64,000 bases of DNA from Rhinopomastus cyanomelas (Eukaryota > Chordata > Aves > Bucerotiformes > Rhinopomastidae), in NCBI GenBank assembly GCA_013400115.1, contig VXBP01000263.1, forward strand, positions 124,001-188,000. Direction: 5' to 3'. Below are positions 50,065 through 60,598 of this stretch, piece after piece; position 1 is the first letter of the stretch; each line of letters opens with the position of its first letter. A program made the position numbers and the translations under genes. Under the pieces are notes generated by a model. The model did not search any database, was not told the origin of the DNA, and was given only the letters and a program-made list of their open reading frames with translations.

Positions 50065-53000
50065 CATGTTGAACTCCATAGTGGGCAAGTTTCTCAAAGA
50101 AACATTTAGAGAATTAGCCAGTAAAACTCAGACAAAGCTGAGACTGTAGTTACCTCCAGCTGGAGCTCAACTTCTAAAACAGAAAACATGTCTGTGTTTA
50201 GCATCTAGTCATCTTTTTAAAAGTTGGCCCACAGCTCTGAGTAAAATGTTTTTTGTATTTGGTCTGCCACATTTTTGAAGACTTTGGAAGAGCTCGAGGT
50301 GTACATGGCAGTGCTTTTCTAACCACAAAAAAAAAGGAAAAGTTGTTCAGAAACAGGAACAAAAGACAAAATTTCACATATTTTTTTCAGACAGTTCTAA
50401 ATAATGATTTTGCTATCATAAAATACTGGCCCTACCTGGCTGACAATAGAATTTGAAGTGTGTAATTAGTGTTAGTGCCAGATAAGAAGTGTCTAACTAG
50501 TAAGTTATTTCATATATATTTATAGATACACAGAAACACATGCACCACATATTGCTTCCTGTAAGAAATGGTGCAAACCATTTGCCTCAAAAAGTAAAAG
50601 AACAGGTTTACTAAAATAAATTGTTAAAAGAATAAAAAAGCCCTATTTTCCAGAAAACCTGATGCAGACTACTAAATATATTTTTCTAGATATTTTCTGC
50701 AGAAACACTTGCGATAATTAACTATGTACCTCATACTTTTAGATCACAATTAATTCTGATCAAAATCCCTCAGCTCATGATCAGTTTCACGCCAGTGTCC
50801 CCAAAATATTTTCTATTACTTGCAAGACATCATTCCTTCCATCATCTCCTAATTAAAAAAAACACCAAGTACAGGCACAAAAACAACATGTACACAGTAC
50901 ACACACTTGTTCTGGGTGAGGAAAAAAACCAAACACTTAGGATTCACTTTCTCCATCGTAAATTGAAGATCTACCTCAATTTACATTGTGTAACATTCAA
51001 ACAAATCAGCATTTTTCCACTCCTGGTTGGTACAAAATGGAGGTATCTAACAAAAACGCAAGAATTACATTTTTAAGCAGTTAGGGAACTAGAGATCTTC
51101 TACGATGACAAATTTATAGCAATTGGAGACAAATAACATCACTTGTTAAATAAAGACTTGGCAACCTAGGGTGGATTTTTCATACCTAAACCTTGTAGGA
51201 AATCTGCTGCTAATACCTGATCCACGGGCACTAAATTGCCTGAGGTACAGTCAGCCTCTGCGCGTGCTCCGTGCTTGCACTTACTCAGGCTCTAATCAAT
51301 CCATTCCATGCATCTCGTCTGTATGGGAGCTCCTCTTATTCCATGCTCAATTGATTCCCTGAGCAACAGCCAGCGGTAAAAGGCTGTACTCCCACAGATA
51401 ATGCAGATATTGTTCTGACCTCCACCCACTAGCTTAGCTAGCTAGTTTCTGCCTTCAGTAAAGAAAAATATCCCAGCTACATGTTTTGCCCTTGAACAAC
51501 AGGTATTAGATCCATTTTACAAAGAACTCTTAGTTTCTCCCCTTATTTTATTAAAAAAATCTCAACACCTACATGAACACCCACCATGAAATTCACAACA
51601 AGTTACAGATTCCTAAGAGTCTGAGAGAAATAGCTTCTATTTTGAAATATTTGAAAATGGTGAAAATCATGCACACCAAATTTAAGGCAGCAACACCAAA
51701 GCAAAACAAATTCAGTTTTCTGAAACCAGTGTTAGCAGTAGATTTCACATAGAAATGCCCCCATATTACAAGTGCTGTGGATTGCTATTGTTCTAAGAAA
51801 ACTTTTGCTACTTGAATTAATCTTCATCTTTAGAAATCAGGCACTATGAGCAGTGGAAATAAAACCCATTAAATCATAAGTGAAAACAGGGGGGGAAAAA
51901 ATTACCCTCCTTGGGAAAGCACCTAAATCTGATTAAAAAAGTAGCAGGAAGGACAGAAAAAGTGAAATTAAAGATAGCAGTGATAAAGGAAATGGAGGTA
52001 TAAAGGAAGAATTGTGATCTGAAAGGATGGGATATTGCCTTTAAGAACAACTGATATAAGGAAAACAAAGTTAAGATACTGATATATCAAATACTTGTTA
52101 AATCTAGAAGACTATTTAATAGGTTAACTCGAATATGGAAAAGCTGAGGAGCAAACACAAACCACTACAATCTCCCAATACAGACAAAAACTTAAAGGAC
52201 TTTTCACTACCGTGAAACAATAACACCTCTTTCTACATTGTGAGGGTCACTGCTAGTGTCTTCATGACAAACAAAACAGATCTGTGCAAAATGGTGGTTT
52301 CTAAGACAACAATCCATGTGGGCACAAAACACACAGTTGTTTGGCCCTACTATTATGACAGGATTTAATAAAAACCTTATAAAACTGGATAGTTCCGTTA
52401 CCTTCAAGTATAGGTCTGTTTGCACCAAGACGCACGATCACTCCCAGTCCAAATGCTGCCAGCCTCACTCTTCACACCCACAGCAACTGCCCCAGCGCAC
52501 TGCTGTGCAGCCAGAGAAACTATCCCGAGGAAATAAAGCAGTTACCAGTAAATCAGAACATCTGTGAGCTCAAGGGCTTCACAAGAAGGTCAGCTGTCAT
52601 AATTACTAGAGTACTCAACACAATTCACTACCAGATCAGGGTTTAATTGTTGACACACTTCTCACATCATGTTTGAGGGATTTAGAGTATTGGGTGGTTA
52701 TTGTGCTAAAACCAAACCGAAGTGTTTTGATAGTGGCCTTTCCACTGGTTTCTCCTGATGGAGGAGACCCAGGCACTTTCATTTACTCAAGATTAAGGCT
52801 TCAGCTTGTTTCTAGTGAGGTCAATGGAGCGGTATCTGTAAATATGCATTTCAGCCCCTTTGCTTCTCATTAAAAAGTTCATTTGACAGAGATAAAATTA
52901 GAAAAAAAAAATCCAGTTTCTTCCTCATAGTGACAGTCTGTTCCTTTGTCTTGTGTTTCCACCTGTCTTCTGTTAGATCCCACTGTGTCTCACCCTTCCA

Positions 53001-53200
53001 GCATCCAAAGTAGGGAATCGGAGCACTTTCTCGTGGTATCCCTGCAAGGGACCTGTGAAGGGTCTGACCCTTGTTATGAGTAAGTACTCTTGAGGGACAG
53101 TAGAAGAGTAGTAGCTACACACTTCGAAGCTGAGATATTGGAGAATTTTTTACAGACTATCCCAGACAGCTTCTACAACAATTCTGAGAGCAAAGAGCCA
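50065..53200. other. unique DNA, no gene seen
   Basis: About 3.1 kb with no recognised transposon or gene. Open frames reach 99 codons (50777-51076) without family resemblance. Confidence 0.55.
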
Positions 53201-53500
53201 TCTTTGAACCCCTGCTGGAAACAAAGCACCATACAGCTGCTCACTCAATCCCCAGCCAGCAGGATGGGGGGAAACAGAGTTAGAAGGGTGAAAGTGAAAA
53301 AATTCATGGGTTGACATAAGATCACTCTAAATAATCAAAGTATAATAGTAATTAATAATTTTTAATCGAAAGAAAGGGAGATAAAAATAAAACCCAAGAA
53401 AGAAAAGTGATGCAAATGAAAAACAGTTGCTCAGCACCAACAGAACAATGCTCTGCCAGTCCCTCAGCAGCAGCCCCAAAGATCTTTCCAACCTTGTTAG
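53201..53500 (-). mobile_element. bird endogenous-retrovirus LTR relic, antisense, partial
   Basis: The plus strand shows, in the order expected for the reverse complement of the bird LTR, 'TTTGAACCCCTGCTGGAAACAAAGCACCATACAGCTGCTCACTC', 'AGGATGGGGGGAAACAGAGTTAGAAGGG', 'AATTCATGGGTTGACATAAGATCACTC', an AT-rich stretch, and 'TTGCTCAGCACCAAC…CAGTCCCTCAGCAGCAG'. This covers the U5/R side and fades inside R, so the U3 half is missing. It lies 1.7 kb from the next LTR but in opposite orientation, so the two do not bound one provirus. Confidence 0.7.
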
Positions 53501-55191
53501 ATCATAGTGAAGAGCTGCTGAATCAATTCAGAACTAACATCCTATTGGGATTTTAGTACATACTGTGCCGGTAGAGTTTTGCTTTCAAGCAAATTTTAAA
53601 TCAAAGCTTTTACATTTTTTGTGATTGAAGAAAGTTTTGGGTTTAAATGGAGGGAGTTTACATTATCTAAGTGGAAGCAGTTTCACCTGTAATCCTGCCA
53701 GGGCTAGTATTAAAGATGTCTGATCGTCAGTCTTGCCCTTTGTTTGGAAATCTGAATTTCATCCTTTTTCCCTCCAACTTACACAGCAGTCTAGTGCTGT
53801 AAAGTCAGTAGGACAGGATCAAAGTGCCTCACCAGAAGTTGATAGAAAGTAAATGGTAAATGGTAAAACATAGCTGTAAGTCTTTCCTTGACTAACCCCC
53901 TACTTAGATGTTTTTTTTCCTCATGGGTGGTTAGAGTAGCTTCCATCTAGTGCTTAGTTATTACATTATCAGCAAAAGAGAATGAAACAAGCTGCTCTAA
54001 TTACTTGTCACTCCTGCCATTTCCCGATACTAGTAAGAAGTTCTGTGATTCATTCAAGTGGGCTGTAGCTTAGATCTGGATGTGAAAAATAACCTTGTCT
54101 TACGCTTAAGAAAATTCTCGTGTTTATAGGTAACAAAATCAAAGTTCCATCTCTGGAACACCCATGTTACTCATTAGATTTGAAAGAGAATGTCTATAAT
54201 TTCCTTATATTCTCTCTGCAAGTGTAGGTGTAGTTGATCTTATTCACTCCAGTGGAGGATTAGAAAAGAAGTACAGAAGAAAAATGTATAACTGAGGATA
54301 TTGCAGAAGTGATAGGTATTAATTATACTGCCTGATGGGATGGTTGTCACTTTTCTTGCCTCATTTAACATTGCTACAAAGTTATAAATACATTTCTCCC
54401 TCCTCTTCCCTCATAAAGCATTGATGTTTGCTAAAGACCAACTGAATTTTGGTTTAATAAAACCAAGAGAGCGGAAAAAATGAGTGAAAAATCTATATTG
54501 TTTGGATGTCCTAAATCACTTGCATTAGGTTGGGAAAATAACCCAAACAATCAAACAAATCCAAATAAAACTGAGTACAACAGGATACTACACAAACTCT
54601 TTCTAAACTGTGGGTATAAAGTACTATACAAGCGTTGTCTGATGTAGTCTTTAAACCATGTTTCCTAAGCTTTGCCAGGGCCTGCTCTGGAAAGGGCACA
54701 AGAGTTGTTAGCAGTTGAGGAGCAATAACCTCAAGGCAGCAGCCAGGTCTGGATTAGAAGAAAGGAGGAGCTGATTCAAAGATAATGTTTCTGAGTAGAT
54801 TAGTCTCTGCCTTTGCTTCCCATTCGGACATACCCTTTGTGGTGTGTTATGTGGTGTTATGATGGGAAGGAAGATTTTGCCTTGGTAAACTTTTACAAAT
54901 ACCCATGCTGTGGGCAGCTTGCAGTCAGACTGCTATAGTTATCTCAATCCCTGCTTTCCCCCAAGTCTCTGTGTCCATTAGCCATAGTGCAACTGCACCG
55001 TTCCCTACACTATACTCTCTGTTCCTTAAGACTGAGTTCAGTGAAATGATGGCCTGATACCTGGCTGAAGTCTCCCTGTGCTCTCCCATTTTAAACAATT
55101 ATGATCATAAGGTGAGCTATGTCTGAAAGAAGCTTGATAAGATTATAATAGTTTATGCAATCTATTCTACTCTCTTGACATTAGATACTTC
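53501..55191. other. unique DNA between two LTR relics
   Basis: No internal retroviral sequence (gag, pro, pol or env-like frames) and no primer-binding-site-like sequence were seen. No gene recognised. Confidence 0.6.
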
Positions 55192-55771
55192 TGTAGTATA
55201 GTTGATCTATTCTTGCACTGATTTTCTTCACAGTAACTGGTGTGGGTTGCGTTTTGTTTTGGACTGGAAATAGTGTTGATAACACAGGGATATTTTTGTT
55301 TCTGCTGAGTGGTGCTTACACAGAGTCAGGGTCTTTTCTGCTTCTCATACCACTCCACCAGCAATTAGGCTGGGGACGAACAAGTAGTTGGGAGGCAACA
55401 GCTGAGTGCAACTAACCAAAGGAATATTCTAGAACATATACCCAGCATATAAAGCAATCCAGACCAGCACAGAAAGCTATGGGAATAGGATGGAAGTAGG
55501 GATTGGTTGGAGTGGTGATGTTTGTCTTCCCGAGTAACCATGATGGACAGTGGCTCTCCTGTCTGCCTGTGGAGAGCAGTGAATGAATTTCTTGGTTAGC
55601 TTTGGTCGTTTGTGCAGACAGCGCTTTACGCATCAAACCATTCTTATCCCAGTCCACGAGTCTTCTCGCTTTTACTGCTCTGATTCTCTTCTCAAACTCA
55701 CAGGGGGCTGGAAGGAAGGGTGGCAGTGAGCAGCTGTAGGGCTTAGTTGCTGGCTGGGGTTAAACCACACA
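55192..55771 (+). mobile_element. full-length solo LTR of a bird endogenous retrovirus
   Basis: Starts with TG at 55192 and ends 'GGCTGGGGTTAAACCACACA' at 55771, so TG…CA ends are kept. Intermediate landmarks fit a common bird LTR: 'TTTTCTTCACAGTAACTGGT', 'GTGTTGATAACACAGGGATA', 'TGGTGCTTACACAGAGTCAGGG', 'TTTTCTGCTTCTCATACC', 'TATAAAGC', 'TTTGTCTTCCCGAGTAACC', and 'TTATCCCAGTCCACGAG'. No internal viral sequence follows on either side, so the provirus was probably lost by LTR-LTR recombination. An obvious target-site duplication was not found. Superfamily (ERVL or ERVK) is not decided from sequence alone. Confidence 0.82.
55448..55454 (+). promoter_or_regulatory. TATA box of the solo LTR
   Basis: TATAAAG lies about 255 bp into the LTR, where a retroviral promoter would be expected between U3 and R. 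It supports the plus orientation of this LTR. Whether it is still used cannot be told from sequence. Confidence 0.6.
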
Positions 55772-57198
55772 ATTTGCTGGATATGAAATTTATTCAAAGG
55801 ACCAGCAGCTTTTTCCAGCTGGTGGGGGTCACAAAGGGGAAATGCTCCTTTATAGTGCAAAGGGAGAAGGCACTCCCAGATAATCACTTAGTATTCTCAA
55901 GTGCCATCTTTGTCCTGCCTACAAAATGAGAAGCAAAGCAGCATGAACAGGCATTTTACAATAAAGTAATAACTAAAATAATAATTGATATGGGGTAGGA
56001 TGTATTATTGAGCTTTGTTACAAGATCTGGGGATCCAGGGACTCTACTTCAAACCTTTACACGGCTTTTGAAAAGAAGTCAATATATGCTTAATTATCAG
56101 GAAATTACCCACAAAAAACAGCGCTCTTGTCTACTTAAACTTTCTAATTTAAAGGATGCACTAAGCAAAAGAACGATCATACATAATTTAACGTAATCAA
56201 AGAAGGGAATTAAAATATAATTTTCACTCTTCCATCTAATAACGCTGCTCTTTCAGTCTCTGGAGATGTTGTTTAAGCCAAAGGTGGTGGTTTCCTTGAC
56301 AATCCTGTGTAAGAATAGATACCCTTAAACAAAATGAATAGAATAAAAGAGTATGAGTAAGCAGCATTTACTAAATTAAGGGTTAAGGAAATAATAAGAT
56401 ATCCCTGAAGAAGATTTAACATTGAGGATATATTAGAATGAAGAACAAAATGAAGCTTAATCTTGATAATGAAGGACCTGAACCCAAAGAATATATCATT
56501 ATCAACATGTTAACATGTGCAGAGCTGGGGTGAGAATTGGATGGATCCAGACATCCAAGGAGTTATATATATATATAATTTTTCATATACTGCTCGTTAG
56601 GACTAATGTAAGACTGCTGGTGGGGATTGGCTGCTTGAGGGAGAGCGCTTTTGTAAAGGCAGCAGTCTGTTCCCAGCAAAATGGGGATAAGAGATTTGAG
56701 CAGATCAATTGATTTATAGTGCCCCAGGGGATAAGTTTACTTTTGGGTGAAAGTTATTTATTTTCCAGTTGCTAAAAAACCTGACCACAACTCTGATCCA
56801 ACACACACCTTAGCCCATTACTCTGCAGTGCAGACCAAGCCTGAGAGGATGACTACTGACAGTTAAGAACAGCAAAACACCACAGGCCTAACAGTTACTT
56901 GACTAAAAAGCCCTGGATAATTTTTACAAGCAGCTTACTGCACTCACTGTGTGTAATCATGAGGCAGTATATAATAAGTTTAAGAGTTAAGACCAATGGA
57001 ATAATTAGTTGTTCCCTTTAAGCTGGATTTCAAGGATTTATTGAAAATAAATGAATTTAAAATTTGTTATTTTCCTGCAAACGTCCAAGTGACTTGCATC
57101 CAATTTCTCATCTTGCATTTTGTTTTCCATTTACCTCTGTATTCACAGCTCTTACTCTAAGAAGCAAAGGATGAAGGGTGGGTTGCCAGCCAGCAACT
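55772..57198. other. unique DNA with a (TA)7 tract, no gene seen
   Basis: Contains (TA)7 at 56564-56577. No gene, RNA or transposon recognised. Confidence 0.55.
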
Positions 57199-57472
57199 TA
57201 GGAGGATGGAGTCAGGCCCTTCTCAATGTCATCTAGTGATAGGACAAGGGCAATGGGTGTAAATTGGAATATAGGAGGTTCCACATAGATATGAGAAAGA
57301 ACTTCTTCATAGTCAGGGTGATAGAGCACTGGAACAGGCTGCCCAGGGAGCCTATGTAGTCTCCTTCTCTGGAGACATTTAAAACTCACCTGGATATGTT
57401 CCTGTGTGACAGGAATCCTGCTCTGGCAGGGGGATTGGACTAGATGATCCCTAATGTTCTGTGATTCTGTGA
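57199..57472 (+). mobile_element. CR1 LINE 3' fragment with 20-bp tip deletion
   Basis: Follows the main CR1 type: 'AGGAGGATGGAGTCAGGCCCTTCTCAATGTCATCTAGTGATAGGACAAGGGCAATGGGTG', 'AGGTTCCACATAGATATGAGAAAGAACTTCTTCATAGTCAGGGTGATAGAGCACTGGAACAGGCTGCCCAGGGAGCC', 'TGTTCCTGTGTGACAGGAATCCTGCTCTGGCAGGGGGATTGGACTAGATGATC' and then 'CCTAATGTTCTGTGATTCTGTGA'. The block CTTTCGAGGTCCCTTCCAAT that other copies carry between GATGAT and CCCTAATG is absent. Confidence 0.95.
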
Positions 57473-59249
57473 CTTGTATGAAAGACAGAAAAGCAATACG
57501 AGTAAAATTACTCTTAAAACAATTGCACTTTCTATGTTTCAGTTTAGTCTTTATATATTGGAAATTTGGATATTTATGAATAAAAGCTGAGATTTGGTAA
57601 AAAGTGGTGAGAAATTAGGATTCATTTTGCGTAGGAATACACAGAGCTTCACTGCTGTTATGTTTGTTATGAGAGCTCAGATGGTCGGTCGGAGACTCAG
57701 TGAAAACATGAAAGAAATGAAAGATTCCGCATGAAAATAAAAAAAACCGAGGAACACTTTTATTAATACAAATAATCTACAAAATTAAAATGAAATATTA
57801 AAATTAAAATGACCAAATAAATACTAAGCCTGAATGATTAATATTCAGCAAAAGAAAAGGACAACAAAACCATTAGATTTTTCCAGACTGGCAAGAGCAG
57901 ATCACTGGACACAGTAAGATCTTGGATAACACCGTATAAGCAACTGGTTAGCGAAATTGCCTATTGATTGTGTGTTTGCTGTTCTGTGAACGAGAATGAT
58001 AAATTCTTTGTCTTTTACACTCAGTGTTGTTTCTTACCGTGCTTGATTCTTCCCAAGGTTTTTATTGCATTCTAAAGGAGATTTGTCCTGTTCTGACACA
58101 GTTCCAATAAACTGAAGCCAAGTGGGAACATGATAAGCAATTGATTCTGGAAAACATACTGATAAGAATGTTTTCCTGCACATGCATACACAGGTATTAC
58201 ATTGACGTGTCCCATTTACCGTTAAAAACACATAAACAGTGATTTTTGCATTTTGTTTTTCATGGACAAGTTACAGAGGCTTCACAACAGGAATTAATGA
58301 AATGCCTTCTCAATTGTATACTCTGTGTAACTATCCTTAGAGAACAGCTTCTAGCCAACAATACTAGGGGTCAAAACACGGCAGTGTTCCTGGGTGGACT
58401 CTTCAGTGGTGTAAACCAAAACATAGCTGGGTTTATTGCTTTTATTGAGGTGTGAGCTTAGGGAATCCATGCACCTCACAAAACAGCAGCGAAACAGGAA
58501 AGTAAAACCTAATGACGAAACTGCCTTGCAATGATCAAAAGTGTTGCTAGGGAGCAGATTGTGCCTTCACATTCTGGGCTGAACTCTTTACTGAACACAA
58601 AAGGAAGCTGTACTTTAAACTGCTTGTGAAACATCCCAGCTAATAGCAAATAAAATATTTCACCACTTAATTCTACATCAGAATCTTAGGATAAGTCATA
58701 TTATCCTCCTTTAAAAATTGTAAAGCCGTATGAATTCTGCCCTTATTTATGTCTGCTTTTTAAAGTTTATTCTTCCAATCAGGGAATGGCAAATCCTCAC
58801 TGGGATACACCAGGAGCTTCTGGAGATTTAGCAGTCCAAAAGGCCAGTGAAAGCAGACTTTTATCTGAGGCAAACGTGGAGTCTAAATTATTGATAACTG
58901 TTCTTTATCAGTGCCATGAGAAACAGCAAATAATGTGACATAATTCCAAAGTGTAAATCAAACCAGTAGCGTTCTGTGATTAAAATCTACATAATACATT
59001 GCACTGCAATGTTTTTAAAATTAATAAACTGAATGGATGCAATTAAATATTTTAAGTGTGAAGAATCTGGAATTGCCACTGTCTCTGTAGGTTCTTCAAG
59101 TGTGTGGCTCACTCTACAGAAGTGAAAGACTAATTCTGTCACTTCAAATCATGTCTGTCCTGTTTTGACCGCAGCACAGATATATAATGCACAGATACAC
59201 ATGAATTAGCCTTTTTTAAAAAAAGACACAAGAGAATATGAGGTTTTTG
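57473..59249. other. unique AT-rich DNA, no gene seen
   Basis: Includes an A-rich, low-complexity stretch at 57735-57840. No gene or transposon recognised. Confidence 0.55.
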
Positions 59250-59683
59250 TATAAAGTGGGGGAGCACCTCCCTTATGAGGAGAGGCTGAGGAAGCTGGGT
59301 GTCTTTAGCTTGGAGAAGAGGAGACTGAGGGGTGACCTCATTAATGTCTATAAATATTTGAAGGGTGGGTGTCAGGAGGATGGAACCAGGCTCTTCTCAA
59401 TGTCATCTAGTGATAGGACAAGGGGCAATGTGTGTCAGCTGGAACATAGGAGATTCCACATAAATATGAGAAGGAACTTCTTCACAGTGAGGGAGACGGA
59501 GCACTGGAACAGGCTGCCCAGGGGGTTGTGGAGTCTCCTTCACTGGAGATGTTTAAGACCTGCCTGGATGTGTTCCTGTGTGACTTGATCTAGGTGATCC
59601 TGTTGTGTCAGGGGTATTAGAATAGATGATCTTTCGAGGTCCCTTCCAATCCCTAATGATTCTATGATTCTATGATTCTATGA
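59250..59683 (+). mobile_element. CR1 LINE 3' fragment, best-preserved 3' end
   Basis: Runs from ORF2 codons (GEHLPYEERLRKLGVFSLEK) to the complete CR1 tip: 'GATGATCTTTCGAGGTCCCTTCCAATCCCTAATGATTCTATGATTCTATGATTCTATGA', with three tandem copies of the 8-bp terminal unit GATTCTAT. The frame 59238-59588 carries RRLRGDLINVYKYLKGGCQ and SSDRTRGNV before a one-base loss near 59520 shifts LPRGVVES to LPRGLWS. Low divergence from other main-type copies suggests it is among the younger insertions here. Confidence 0.97.
59255..59588 (+). pseudogene. CR1 ORF2 C-terminal remnant
   Basis: About 110 codons of the CR1 ORF2 C-terminus, recognised from LPYEERLRKLGVFSLEKRR, GDLINVYKYLKGGCQEDG and RRFHINMRRNFFTVRETE. 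A single-base deletion in the run of G near 59521 breaks the last 20 codons. It lacks catalytic motifs. Confidence 0.9.
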
Positions 59684-60134
59684 ACAATGACAAAGGAAAA
59701 AGAGAATTTAATATCCATTTGGAAGAAAAACCTCACATTTTTTCCTCCGTAATATTTGGTTAATAAATAACATTTGTTTGAATTCCAACACCAATTTTAA
59801 TTCTCGGAAGTGTGTCTTTTTCCTTCTATGATTCTTAATGAAATTAAATTAAAAAAAGAACACCTACAACACTTCTACAATCTAGTATTTTAAAAACTCA
59901 TTTCAATGTAGAATGGCTACATACAAACACCACTTTCCAAATCAGAACAGGGATGCAGACTTCAGGCTTTCAGCGAGTACTTTGATTAATGTGGTCTCTA
60001 AAGAAAATGTAACTGAAGGTAAACTGATGAGATACTGTGGTTAACTACAGTGCATAACTGATGAGTTCTTTATCCAACAGATTTAAAAGAGTCAGGTCCT
60101 CCTCCAGGCCTATTCCTTAATTTTCTTGATACAT
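59684..60134. other. unique DNA between two CR1 copies
   Basis: No gene or repeat recognised in this 450-bp spacer. Confidence 0.55.
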
Positions 60135-60598
60135 TAGGGCCTGGAATATAAATCTCATGAAGAGTGGTTGAAGGAGCTGGGGTTGTTTAGTCTGAAGAAA
60201 AGGAGGCTGCGGGGAGACCTCATCGCTCTACACCACTACACAGAATCACACAGAATCACAGAACACCAGGGTTTGGAAGGGACCTCGAAAGATCTTCTAG
60301 CCTAATCTCCCACAAAAGGAACTTGCAGAGAGGTGGTTGCTGATCTCTTCTCACAGGTCATTAGCGATGGAACAAGAGGGAAGGGCCTCACACTGCAGCA
60401 GGGGTGGTTAGACTAGACATTAGGAAAAACTTTTTCACAGATGGAGTAGTCAGGGATTGGAAAAGGCTGCCCAGAGAGGGGGTTGAATCACCATCCCTGG
60501 AAGTGTATAAAGGTTGTTTAGATTTGGTGTTGGGAGTAGGGTTGATTGTTGGCTCGATGATCCCAAGAGTCTTTTCCAAGCAGAATGAGTCTATGATT
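60135..60598 (+). mobile_element. older CR1 LINE copy, split by a nested insertion
   Basis: The left part (60135-60240) reads 'GGAGCTGGGGTTGTTTAGTCTGAAGAAAAGGAGGCTGCGGGGAGACCTCATCGCTCTACACCACTA'. The right part (60311-60598) resumes with 'AAAAGGAACTTGCAGAGAGGTGGTTGCTGATCTCTTCTCACAGGTCATTAGCGATGG' and ends 'TTGGCTCGATGATCCCAAGAGTCTTTTCCAAGCAGAATGAGTCTATGATT'. Together they form one continuous CR1 of the subfamily with GGTCTTTTCCAA endings. The frame 60404-60601 shows DIRKNFFTDGVV and EGVESPSLEVYKG. The 70 bp between are foreign. Confidence 0.93.
60241..60310 (-). mobile_element. CR1 3' tip nested inside an older CR1, antisense
   Basis: The plus strand reads 'CAGAATCACACAGAATCACAGAACACCAGGGTTTGGAAGGGACCTCGAAAGATCTTCTAGCCTAATCTCC', the reverse complement of the main CR1 type's last 70 bases including two TGTGATTCTG terminal units. 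It interrupts the older sense CR1 between ACCACTA and AAAAGG. It is one of the shortest CR1 insertions that can still be recognised. Confidence 0.92.

Noticed and set aside
53201..55771. Pair of LTRs 1.7 kb apart as the ends of one provirus
   Set aside because: They lie in opposite orientations, appear to be different subfamilies, and no retroviral internal sequence lies between them.
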